A stretch of 64,000 nucleotides of DNA from Poa pratensis (Eukaryota > Streptophyta > Magnoliopsida > Poales > Poaceae), in NCBI GenBank assembly GCA_947311845.1, contig CAMZMU010000117.1, forward strand, positions 73,489,042 through 73,553,041, given 5' to 3'. The notes beneath the pieces were generated by a model, which saw only the letters and a list, made by a program, of their open reading frames with translations, had not been told where the DNA came from and did not search any database. Of the stretch, positions 1-9,530 are shown piece after piece; the stretch's first letter is position 1, and every line of letters begins with the position of its first letter. Both the position numbers and the translations under genes were made by a program.

Positions 1-81
1 ACAGGCCGTGGTGCGGCACTAATCGGCCAGAACTCAGCCGACCGACCTGTCGGCCAGGGCTGGGCCGACAGGACGCTGGAT
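1..81. repeat. Left sub-terminal GC-rich palindromic repeats of the MULE
   Basis: Several TCGGCC-containing units occur here. The clearest is the stem-loop at 46-72 (arms CCTGTCGGCC and GGCCGACAGG, 7-nt loop). The unit recurs near the right end, so it is probably part of the extended terminal inverted repeat. Confidence 0.6.
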
Positions 82-499
82 TAGACCAGCCCTGCCCACA
101 TCTTCCTCCTCGCGTCCTCTCTCTCCTTTTCTTCTTCCTCTCGAAACCAGCAGCTCCTTACTGCGTTTCAGCGGCGATCTGTCCATCCAGCCACCAAATC
201 TTCCTCCTAGAAGTGTTAGAGAGTTAAGGCAGCTCAGATCTACACATGTGTTGGATTATTGTGTGATTTCGTGTTGTTTGGTTGGAGCAATGGTGGAGTT
301 TAGGTGGAGGTTGCTGTAGGGTGGTGGATGGTGCAGCGTGGTGGTGGTGCAGCGGTGTTGCATTGGCGGTGGTGGTGACGTTGCTGGTCCATTGAATCGG
401 CACGCTTCAAGGGTATGCGTTTATTTTGCTAGTAATATTAAGTATATAGTTGTTCCCGGTTGTAACAGTAAATTGGTGTCACATTTTTAGGTTGTTGAG

Positions 500-2477
500 A
501 TGAGTAATTTAGTGAAATGTTTGTTTTTCTACGGTCCTGGCGAAGTTGTAGTAAATGAGCATGGAGCTGATTTGGGTGAGTTTCGATGGTCAGAGTTGGA
601 ACTGAGTGACCCACAAACATGGTCTATAAGTCAGCTGAAAGATTGGTTGGCAGCGTGTTTAGGGCTTCCTCAAACAGACACCGTCGGTGTGCATGCACTG
701 TGGACGAAGACAAGGTCCCCCGTGTTTTTTTATTTGAGGCCGATAGAACGGACCTCTCAGATGGTGCGATGGTTGCAAGGCTGCGCAACCAGGGGATGTA
801 CCCCTCATGCCTTACTGATACCTGTCGCGAAGGAGGTGATTCCGCGTGAAGGCGAGGGAGGGCACGATCCTGGCCAGAGTAGTCAGGAGATGCAATTTTC
901 TGGACATGATTATAATCAGGGAGATGTTGGAGGTGGTGGTTATGACTATGGCCAAAATAGTCAGACAGAGCAGATGGAAGAGGAAGATGTTGGAGGTGGT
1001 AGTTATGAATCTGGCCAAAATAGTCAGACAGAGCATATGGAAGAGGGAGATGAAGATGCTGCTGAGGCAGCAGCAGACAATGTATTCCAAGAAATGATGG
1101 AAGAGGAAGACGAAGATGGTGGTAGTGCTTATGGGCATGATTCCGACGAGTCGGATGACGAACATGTGGTGCCAAATCCTGCGTCATGGAGTCATGATTT
1201 CTCGTCGTCAATGACAGTGAACGATGGTCATGATTCTGCCTGGGAATACCATCAGAACCAGGTTTCTGCGGGTGCTCTATATACCGACAAGCAACATTTG
1301 CAAGATGCAATCATTAAGTGGGCAATGTCGACTTGCAAGACATTCAAAACCAAGGTGTCGAGTAAAAAATATCTGACAATGGAATGTGAGGTAGCAGGGT
1401 GTCCTGGAAGGGTGCACGGTTATCGTCCTCACTTCGGCATAAACTGGAAAGTGAGCGACGTAGTACAGCACACATGTAGAATTGAGAGTATTCCTCAAGA
1501 TCATCGTAACATTTCGTCGACGCTTATAGCTCGGTTGCTGTACTGAGAAATAGTACAGGGCAAAGCTATGGAAGCGAAGGCTATTATACATAAGGTGTTC
1601 ACCAGGTTCAAGTACACAATATCTTATGGCAAAGCTTGGAGGGCTAAGCAGATGGCACTTGAGAAAAGATTCGGATCGTTCCTAGACTCATATGACTCAG
1701 TTGTTCGGCTCCTCTACACATTGCAGGCCCGTAATCCAGGCACATATGTTGACGTCAAACACTTTTGGATGGCAGAGTTTCCAAACATAAAGGTGCTGCA
1801 TCGTGTGTTCTTCTCTTTCGGTGTATATCGTTAACAACCCAAACACACCTTTTTGTGAGAAGATTACGGAGTACATGGATAGGAAGATGGCAAAAGCTCG
1901 TACTCATGCTGTGCAGGCCATAGGAAATCAAGAAAGGAGGTTCGAGGTACGCTTACCTTCTGACAAGTTTGGTTGCGGAAATCAGCTCAGAACGCATGAG
2001 GTGAGAATTGGAAATGAAGCCCGACCAACATGTGACTGCACATGCAATAAACCAAAATTGCTTCACCTGCCCTGCTCCCATGTATTGGCTGCGTGTGGGC
2101 AACTCGGACTATCAGCCATCTCGTTCGTTTCACCATATTATTTGAACGAGTCTGTTCTTAATACCTGGACCAGTGAAATGGTGGGATTTCGAGCTGTGGG
2201 TAATTTTAACACGGTTGATCCTAATGAAAGGCAGTACATCCCCGACCCAAGGCTACTGCGTCCTGATAGAGGTAGACGACCGTGCAAGCGTATCAGAAAT
2301 GGTATGGATGAATCTGAAGCCGGAGGCCCGACAGTGCAATGTTTCTTGTGCAATGATTTTGGTCACAGGGACACTGCTTGTACAAAATTCCCACCTACGA
2401 ATGCTGCTCCGGCAACTAGAGCAGCTGCTCCACGTGGACGAGGCAGCCGAGGACCAAGAGGAAGGGGAAGAAACTAG
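500..2477 (+). pseudogene. MULE transposase with deleted catalytic domain
   Basis: This is a MuDR-family transposase relic. The first ORF (500-1546) has an N-terminal mobile-element domain, an acidic low-complexity stretch, then a MuDR-type zinc-binding DNA-binding domain with CEVAGC and HTC (residues about 290-335). A TGA stops it at 1544-1546. The same frame continues from about 1547 to 1834 with the pre-catalytic region (FKYTISYGKAWRAKQ). Near 1830 the sequence jumps to another frame (1803-2477) that starts downstream of the catalytic core: SWIM-type zinc finger (CDCTC then LPCSHVLAAC) and a CCHC knuckle (CFLCNDFGHRDTAC). The whole DDE MULE domain is missing, so the product cannot catalyse transposition. 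Loss of the core by internal deletion is my inference; the domain order is seen directly. Confidence 0.8.
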
Positions 2478-2919
2478 GATGTTTTAAATTTGGACTGTAC
2501 TTTTATTTGTAATAATGTGGATCAATGTTTTAAAATTGGACTATGTTTTTATCTGTAATATGTGTGGATCAGTGTTTGTAGACTATGTTTTATATGTGTG
2601 CATCAGTGATTTAAATTTGGAGTTTGATTTCATCTGTAATTTGTCTGCATTTGTGGCTAAAAAAGAGGAGGGAGAGGTGAAAAAAAAAAAGCAAGAGCCA
2701 GTCGGCCCAGCTTGGGCCAACAGCTTCCTGTCGGCCCAGCTCTGGCCGACAGGTTTCGCTGACACGAGCAGGGCGGCCGACATGCCCCAATCGGCCCAAG
2801 CCTGGCCGACGGGCCCTTATCGGCCCAAGCTGGGCCGAGGCCGTATTATTTTTGACATTTCGTTATTTTGCGTAATATTTTTTGAATTTAATTTAAAAAT
2901 GTATTATTAAAAAAAAATT
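2478..2919. repeat. Right sub-terminal region of the MULE
   Basis: This is non-coding. It opens AT-rich (2478-2690) and then carries a run of GC-rich palindromic units at 2696-2850, all variants of TCGGCCCA and its complement, including the exact stem-loop at 2727-2753. The last 70 bases are AT-rich and end in an A run against FBX1. Confidence 0.55.
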
Positions 2920-2920
2920 A

Positions 2921-3275
2921 GCCGGGTACGGCACATCAAAACGTGCCGGATCCAGAGGTCCACACGTGCGCCGTCCAGTCGCAAGAACCCACGCAGATCG
3001 AAGTCACACTCGTCGAGAGCGGAGCCGTTGTCGCGAGGCATAAGCAGCTGGTCCATAAACACATTGAGCTTCTCGGCGCTCCGAAACGCCTCGACGTCGG
3101 TGACGCGCAGGCGAGGGATGAGCCTCCAGAGGTGGCGCCAGCGCCGGGCGAGCACGCACGTCCGCACGGCCTCCCGCGCCTCAAGGAAGCCGAGCGCGTG
3201 CTGCAGGACGGAATCCGGGAGCGCGCTGAGGTGGTCCCCGCTGCTCGCTTTCGTGGCCTTGTCGCCGTGACACAT
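2921..3275 (-). pseudogene. FBX1: F-box/LRR protein, exon 1 truncated by MULE
   Basis: F-box proteins bind SKP1 and act as substrate receptors of SCF ubiquitin ligases. About 118 codons remain. The start at 3275-3273 is chosen because paralogues at 41252 and 54389 begin at the same place relative to the F-box. The F-box follows (LSALPDSVLQHALGFL ... VRTCVLARRWRHLWR), then the first LRR-like segment (VDLWIRHVLMC). The reading frame runs into the A/T-rich MULE end at about 2920 and stops. The 5' UTR intron seen in paralogues is present: donor GTGAG at 3465-3461 and acceptor CTGCAG next to 3303. The downstream exons must lie left of the window or be lost. It is the first member of the minus-strand F-box cluster. 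Confidence 0.8.
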
Positions 3276-3303
3276 TCCGTCGAACATGGGGCGGGCGTCG
3301 GAG

Positions 3304-3465
3304 CTGCAGAGCAACAGCAGGTTGGGACGCGCAAGGGGAATGGAGCGGGAAGAGGAAGGAGAGCTTCTCACTCCATTGCGACTTCACCTTGATCTCCCAG
3401 CGCAGCTTCCACGCACGCCTGCGGCGACGAACGATCGGAGGAGGAAGACGACTACCTCTGCTCAC
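3304..3465 (-). other. 5' UTR intron of FBX1
   Basis: The donor G|GTGAG lies at 3466/3465 and the acceptor CTCTGCAG ends at 3304. FBX3 and FBX4 have an intron at the matching place just upstream of their start codons, which supports it. Confidence 0.55.
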
Positions 3466-3989
3466 CGTGCGCCTCTAGTTCGTTGCGGTCCGGGGCCAGC
3501 TGAGGGCTTGTTTGTTACTAGGCATTTTAGGGGGATTGGTGGGATAATCCTCTAGTGGATTGGGTGGAAACCCCAAACTTCACCCAATCTCCAGATCCAA
3601 TCCAGTAGGTAGGGGTAGTGTATTGAATCCCCTATGGGATTGAGAAAAAAATGAACTAGAGTTTAAGAATTTGTGGGGAAAGCTGGGGATAAAACATGTC
3701 CAATACACTAGAAACAAAGAGGAATTAACACTTTTAGTCCTACAACTTGCACGCTGCGAACGATTTAGTCCCACATCTTGCAAAGTGGACACCGGTGGTA
3801 CCACAACTTGCGTTGTCAGGATTAATTAGTCCATTTAGTCTGAAACATGCCACGTCGGACGCTGACTGAACGAAAAATTTGCAATTTAGTCCAACAGAGT
3901 AGAATTAAGGATTTGATGTTTTTTTGCATTTCAATCCAAATTATCCATCTGGTGATTGTGGCCTAATCTTTCTTATTTCCTTTTTCCGT

Positions 3990-4130
3990 ACGAGTAGAAG
4001 GCAACGTGGAAACCACCTCGACGAGTTCAGAGCTGACGGCGAGGTCGCCGTTTCCCTGGAGAAGACGCCAGCCATGCGGTACCGCGAGCACGGCGAAGAC
4101 CCGCCTGCATACGGTAGGCGATTTTCATTT
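3990..4130 (+). other. Captured exon-like fragment inside Pack-MULE
   Basis: This is an open stretch rich in charged residues (RADGEVAVSLEKTPAMRYRE), ending near a donor-like GGTAGGCG at 4110-4118 and followed by AT-rich, intron-like sequence. I do not recognise the source gene. The contrast in base composition with the AT-rich TIRs suggests host capture. Confidence 0.4.
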
Positions 4131-4319
4131 CTGAACTTTGATTTTCCTATTGGTTGTGGTGGTATTTGCCCCGGTTTTAATGGATATGATCGGGACTGAT
4201 TTAGGATATTTTAGAGGTTAAAATCGTTGGGAACGAACCAACTTAGTAGTACTGGAACAATGTTTTAGTAAGGTCAATTCATGAGATTATCCTCTAATTT
4301 TGCTAGACAATTTTGAATG

Positions 4320-4615
4320 AGAAGAAGCTTGAGGGAGGAGAGGGAGAGCGAGAGATGGAGGGAGTCCGGGCGAGGCTTCTTGCCTCAGACAACGGAGGAT
4401 TCATTGCCGGGACGATCCCGGCGCTAGGGCGCAGAGAGGTGGAGGAAGTCGCGCTCGATGCATAGCTTGACCTTGGCGGCATCCGCGGCAGCGTCGGCGG
4501 CGGGGTTGGGGAAGGGATGTTCGGAGGGCGGCGGCACAGCACCAGGGTCCTTCGATCCTCCGGAGTCACCGTACATGACCGCCGGACTGAGGATAGATTC
4601 ACGCCGTACAATCAC
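4320..4615 (-). other. Captured GC-rich gene-like fragment inside Pack-MULE
   Basis: The strand choice is uncertain. The minus-strand reading from about 4573 gives a Pro/Ala-rich segment followed by KVKLCIERDFLHLSAP and a stop; the other frames also stay open because of the GC content. No known domain was recognised. Confidence 0.3.
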
Positions 4616-4978
4616 CGGATGGATACTTTGGACTTAAATGCAAAAATGCCGTCAAATCCTAACTGACGAGTGGAAGGACTCGGGACAGAAATTTATTCTA
4701 TTATTTTGGACTAAATTGCAATTTTTTCGTCCAGTCAGCATCCGACGTGGCATGTTTTGGACTAAATGGACTAATTAATCCTGACAACGCAAGTTGTGGT
4801 ACCACCGGTGTCCACTTTGCAAGATGTGGGACTAAATTGTTCGCAACGTGCAAGTTATGGGACTAAAAGTGTTAATTTCTCAGAAACAAACGATGTTTTG
4901 GGATATGTGGCGATTTCGGGGTTTGACCGGGATAATCCCCGCCAATTCCAAAAAAAACTTTAGAAACAAACAGAGCCT

Positions 4979-5822
4979 AACGGGGGAGATTCCTTCTGCC
5001 CTTCTGGTATCGTATCACACTGGATATTTCTCATATTTTTATTTTAAAATATTTTGGATGTAGTACAGATAGTTCCACTGAGAAAAAGAACATGTATAGT
5101 TCGTACATGTTGGTTCAGTTTTCATTTTTTTTAACCAAAAAAGATGATAAAACTAAAACCTGGTTCTAAGGTGTTGGCTTTTCTGTCTGGTGTTGACATT
5201 CAACCTAAGATTCGGCGATTGCATCTGTAGCAAATTTCGTTTCCATGGACGCAACACGGTAAAATATGCTGCTCCGCATGTGCTGGACTTGACAGCAGCG
5301 GGATACGCATTAGCATGGGCTCGACTATGTTGCCACAAGCCTATCTACAAGCTAATGTTACTTTCATGATTTAATTATCTGATTTTTACAGCTATGGTTT
5401 TCAAAATTACGCCAAGTAGAGTAATTAACCAAGGCAGATGAATACATTTGCGTTGCAAATTATAAGATTCGCACAGACAAAAGGACAGCAACATGTTTCA
5501 CGAGAAAGAAAGAAAGAAAAGGATAGCAACAAGCTGTGCTTAGGCAGCCTTTGGGTTCCTGAATCCATCAACAGCCCAAAAGTAAGATGATGTTCTTTTT
5601 CAGCAATTTTACAGTTAACACAGTTACAATAAGCGTAGTATCAGTCCAGGCATCTCCATAGATTTAAGTTGCAAAATAATTATAAGATTCCCACGGAAGA
5701 AAGACAGCAACAAGCTCCAGTCTTGCAATTCTGAATGATCACGGGTTGGTACATCTATCGACAGCCCAAAGTTCTTTGCCACCTCTTGAAACTGGATCCT
5801 GTACAGGTACGAAAACAGAGAA
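4979..5822. other. Gene-poor stretch with imperfect direct repeat
   Basis: No gene is seen. An imperfect direct repeat links 5455-5590 and 5668-5800 (shared ATTATAAGATTC, GACAGCAAC and ACAGCCCA). The segment AACTGGATCCTGTAC at about 5790 resembles the last-exon junction of the F-box paralogues, so this may be decayed 3' sequence of a cluster member. Confidence 0.35.
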
Positions 5823-5956
5823 ACTTCAGAGGGAAAGTTTTTAGAAACAAGGGGCAAAAGATTTGCCCCATTTTCTTTATTAAGAGAGAGTTAGGGCATA
5901 GTGTTCGAGCAACATCAAAAATACATTACAACAAAGGATTACTCTCCCGGCATTAA

Positions 5957-8900
5957 TTATCCAAGAAGTTTTGCCCCCACAATCACCCATAACTTCGCCT
6001 TGCTCTTGATCTTGGAGAAGATGCTAATAGACGATGTGTGCTTGTTACGGAACACACGAGCGTTCCGGACATTCCAAATTTCCCAAGAGATGAGGAGGAC
6101 AAGGGAAGTCATTGCCTTGCGGTTGATCATACCGACACCGGACATATGTCGCCACCAATCCTTGAGGGAAAGATCCGGCCAAGGTGAGAGATCAAGGTGT
6201 TGTAGCCCGAGCCAATCTTTTAAGAGGCTCCAAATCCGAGTGGTGAAACGACAATGGACCAGGAGGTGAGAGGCCGATTCGGGCACCCTATTACAAAGCG
6301 GGCAAAGACCACAATTTGGACGTCCCGGCGCGCCAAACGATCCGCCGTCCAAAGGCGGTTTTGTAGAGCAAGCCAAGCGAAGAACTTCGTTTTGGGTGGC
6401 GCCCAAGCTTTCCAAACCAAGGTGTTCATGTCGGAGGAGTGAGCCCCATAGAATTGCGCCTTGTAGGCCGTCTTCGCCGAATAAACACCATTTGCGGAGA
6501 GCTTCCACAAAATGGTGTCCTCCAAATTGTCCTCAAGGGCCACGTTTTGAAGCTTGATCCATAGGTCCACATATTGGCGCGCATGGTGGATGGTGAAGTC
6601 TTGTGTCATGGCGATTTTTCCAATCCAAGCATCATTGAGGAGGGCTTGAGAAATAGACCATTTCTTGTTGGAGGAGAGCTCCAAAATGAGAGGAGCAATA
6701 TTTCTAGGCTTTTCTCCCTCAAGCCAAGGGGCCTCCCAAAAAGATGTTCTTTTCCCATTCCCAACCGTGATTGTTGTGGAAGCATAGAAAAGATCCATAT
6801 CCTCTTTGGTGCAAGGGTTAGTGGATCCGGCCCAAATCTTGTTGGGGTCTCTCCAATGGAGCCAAGGCCATCTCAATCGCAAGGCCCGCGCGAACTTGTC
6901 GGTGTGAAGAATCCCTAGCCCCCCAAGAGATGTAGGGCGGCAAACGATCTCCCAATTTACTTTACATTGGCCTCCCGAGACCTTGTCGGTTCCCGTCCAA
7001 AGGAAAGCGCGATCAATCTTTTTAAGAGAGGTAAGGAGACCCGGAGGGACAATGAGGGGCGTCAAGTAGTAAATGGCTTGTGAAGTGAGGACCGATTTAA
7101 CAAGAGTTCCTCTCCCGGCAATGTTCATGAAGCGCCCATGCCAAGCGGGTATCTTCCCACACACTTGTCTTCGAGCGGTAGGAAATCAACTTTTCGAAGA
7201 CGCCAAACCGAGAGAGGGAGGCCAAGGTATCTCAAAGGGAAAGTGGCCCTCACCACCGGTAGGCCATCAAGGATGGCGTCAAGGTCAACTTGTCCGCAAC
7301 GGATAGGCACAACGGAGCTTTTTTGAAAGTTTGTGCAAAGTCCCGTCACAACACCGAAGTCACTAAGGATTTCCGCAAGGTTTTGGATGTCCACTTTTAT
7401 TGGTGCCACGAAAATGGCCGCATCATCCGCATAAAGAGAGGTCCTCAAGATGGTTCCCCTCCCTCTAATCTTGTGGAGGAGTCCAAGCCGAGTTGCCACT
7501 TCAAGAATTTATTGTAGAGGATCAATCGCAATCACGAATAGGAGTGGTGAGAGGGGGTCCCCTTGACGAAGGCCACGACCATGCCGGATGGGGAGGCCGG
7601 CGATACCGTTGAGAAGAATGCGCGAGGACGAGGTGGAGAACAAAGCGGTGATCCAATTTCGAAATTTGCTTGGGAAGCCCCTCCGTTGGAGGAGATCGAG
7701 GATGTAATCCCACCGGATGGAGTCGAAGGCCTTTCGTATGTCCAACTTGAAGAGGAGAGACGGTGTCTTGCTCTTGTGAAGCCTCCGGGCTAGATTCTTG
7801 ACATAGAGGAAGTTATCGTGAATGCTCCGTTTTTTAATGAAGGCACTTTGCGCGTGTGAGACGAGGTCGTTCATGTGCGGTGCTAGGGGAGCGCAAGCAT
7901 CTTGCAATTATCTTGGCGACGGCGTGGATGAGGCTAATAGGCCTATAGTCGGAGATCTCTTCCGCCCCATCCTTTTTTGGCAAGAGGACAACATTTGCGG
8001 AGTTTAGCCAATGTAGGTTGTTGGTATGAAGGTTGTCAAAATTTTGAATGACCCTCATAACATCCACCCGAACATGCCCCAACATCGCTTGAAGAAAGCA
8101 CCGGTGAAGCCATCCGGGCCGGGAGCCTTGTCACTTGGCATTTGGTTGATCGCGTTCTTGACTTCCTCTTCGGAGAAGGGTGCGGCCAAAGCATCAAGGT
8201 CCGGATTTTCGAAGTTTAACTCCTCCCACTTAAAGTCAAGTGATCTTGGCTCCCCTTTGCCAATGGTTGCGGTAAAATGGTCATGGATGATGTCCTCTTT
8301 GTGTTCATGCTCCGTCACCCAACCATTGTTGCGCTTGAGACGGTAGATGTGGTTTTTCCGTCGACGCCAATTTACTTTGAGGTGGAATTTTTTGTGTTGG
8401 CATCACCCTCTTTTAGGTTCGCAATCCTTGAACATTGTTTCTTTCTCGCTCTCTCAAGAATGGACAAGCTAAGAACTTTCCGCTTAAGCCTAGCATGGAG
8501 CTCTCTTTCTTCATTTGAGAGGGTTCTTGTCTCTTGCGCAATGTCAAGTTGTAGGATGACAAGAAGGGCCGCATGGAGAAGGACCTTAGGTTTGGAGAAG
8601 AGACGGCGACTCCACTTCGCAAGGCAATCGCAAGCCTCTTTAGCTTATGGAACAAAACGTGGTAGGGTTCCGTGTGAGCAATAGGCATGTCCCAAGAGTT
8701 CTTCACATCTCATCGAACCCCGGTAACTTTAACCAAAAAAATTCGAATCGAAGGTTCTTGGTTTATAGGGACCGGAATCATCGGCGAGGAGCAAGGGGAA
8801 ATGATCCGACAACGAAGAGGAAAGAGCATGGAGCACATGTGTACCAAACCGTAGGTCCCATTCCGGATTGCAAAAGATGGCATCAAGCTTGCAAAGAGTA

Positions 8901-9530
8901 GGATCTTGTCTCCCGTTACTCCAAGTGAAACGCCTATTTTGGAGGTGCACCTCATTGAGCTCACAAGCACTAAGAGCGTTGCGAAAACGCGCGATGCGGC
9001 CCCGGTTGACATTTCTTTTGTTCTTATCTCTCGCACGATAGATTTGGTTGAAGTCACCAAGAACAAGCCAACGGGATCCTTGCGGTGGTTTTTGGGCAAT
9101 CAACTCGGCGAAGAAATCATCTTTGCGGTTAGCGGCCGTCGGGCCATAGACGGTGGTGATGCGGAAGTCGCAATCTCTGTTGATGACATGGACGGTAGCC
9201 GAGAGACAAATTCGGTAGCAACAATATCGGAGATTTGTACCGATGTATCATCCATAACAGTAAGATGCCTCTAGTGCCAATGGCCGGCCTCTCAGCAAAA
9301 CCTTTCAAACGGTTGCCTCTAATGAAGAAAGCATCAGAAGCACTAACAGATTGCAATTTAGTCTCTTGTAGGCAAACCACCTGACAAGATGAGGAGCTAA
9401 TAGTCTCGTTTACAGCAGCCTTACGATCATCGTCATTCAAACCTCTAACATTCCAGGAAAGCAAATTAATGAGGGTCTCTAACATTAGGAAACTTTTAAA
9501 AGGAGCAACAACAGAGCAGAGCCGGATCAA
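5957..9530 (-). pseudogene. LINE ORF2: endonuclease, reverse transcriptase, zf-RVT, broken
   Basis: ORF2 nicks target DNA and copies the RNA. Domains in order on the minus strand are an APE-type endonuclease (SWNVRGLN and QETKL about 9460-9370; GDFNQI near 9045; SDHFPL near 8800), a reverse transcriptase (SDKAPGPDGF near 8130; DYRPISLIH near 7950; LDIRKAFDS near 7740; GLRQGDPLSPLLF near 7560; YADD near 7430), and the C-terminal connection domain with a zf-RVT knuckle (CPLCNRVPESASHLLVHC, about 6305-6250). It is split over at least seven ORFs by frameshifts. The YADD catalytic motif is kept but the gene cannot give a full product. Confidence 0.88.

Larger units (their letters stand above)
1..2919 (+). 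mobile_element. Mutator-like element (MULE), left end outside window
   Basis: The body encodes MuDR-type transposase pieces (see 500-2477). GC-rich sub-terminal blocks built from the same palindrome lie near both ends: a 10-bp arm CCTGTCGGCC, a 7-nt spacer and the reverse-complement arm at 46-72 and again at 2727-2753. The right end falls in an A-rich stretch at about 2910-2920, directly against an F-box exon. The left terminus is not visible, so I could not check the TSD. The element appears to have inserted into FBX1 exon 1; if so, the rest of that gene should lie left of position 1. The element boundary is good to about 5 bp on the right. Confidence 0.75.
3719..4881. mobile_element. Pack-MULE-like element, 176-bp TIRs, 9-bp TSD
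   Basis: The perfect 9-bp direct repeat AGAAACAAA flanks it (3710-3718 and 4882-4890), as expected for the Mutator superfamily. Terminal inverted repeats of about 176 bp span 3719-3894 and 4706-4881 and differ at only a small fraction of sites by eye. No transposase motif is present. The interior holds GC-rich, exon-like sequence (3990-4120 and 4320-4615), the pattern of a Pack-MULE that captured host gene pieces. It lies upstream of FBX1, where it could influence the promoter. Confidence 0.85.
3503..4978. mobile_element. Foldback element hosting the Pack-MULE
   Basis: The left end (GGGCTTGTTTGTTACTA at about 3504) and the reverse complement of the right end (GGCTCTGTTTGTTTCTA at about 4978) match imperfectly. 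Further matching inward pieces (GGGATAATCC) lie on both sides. The element at 3719-4881 sits inside it. I could not find a convincing TSD, so the ends and class (hAT- or Harbinger-like MITE) are tentative. Confidence 0.4.
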
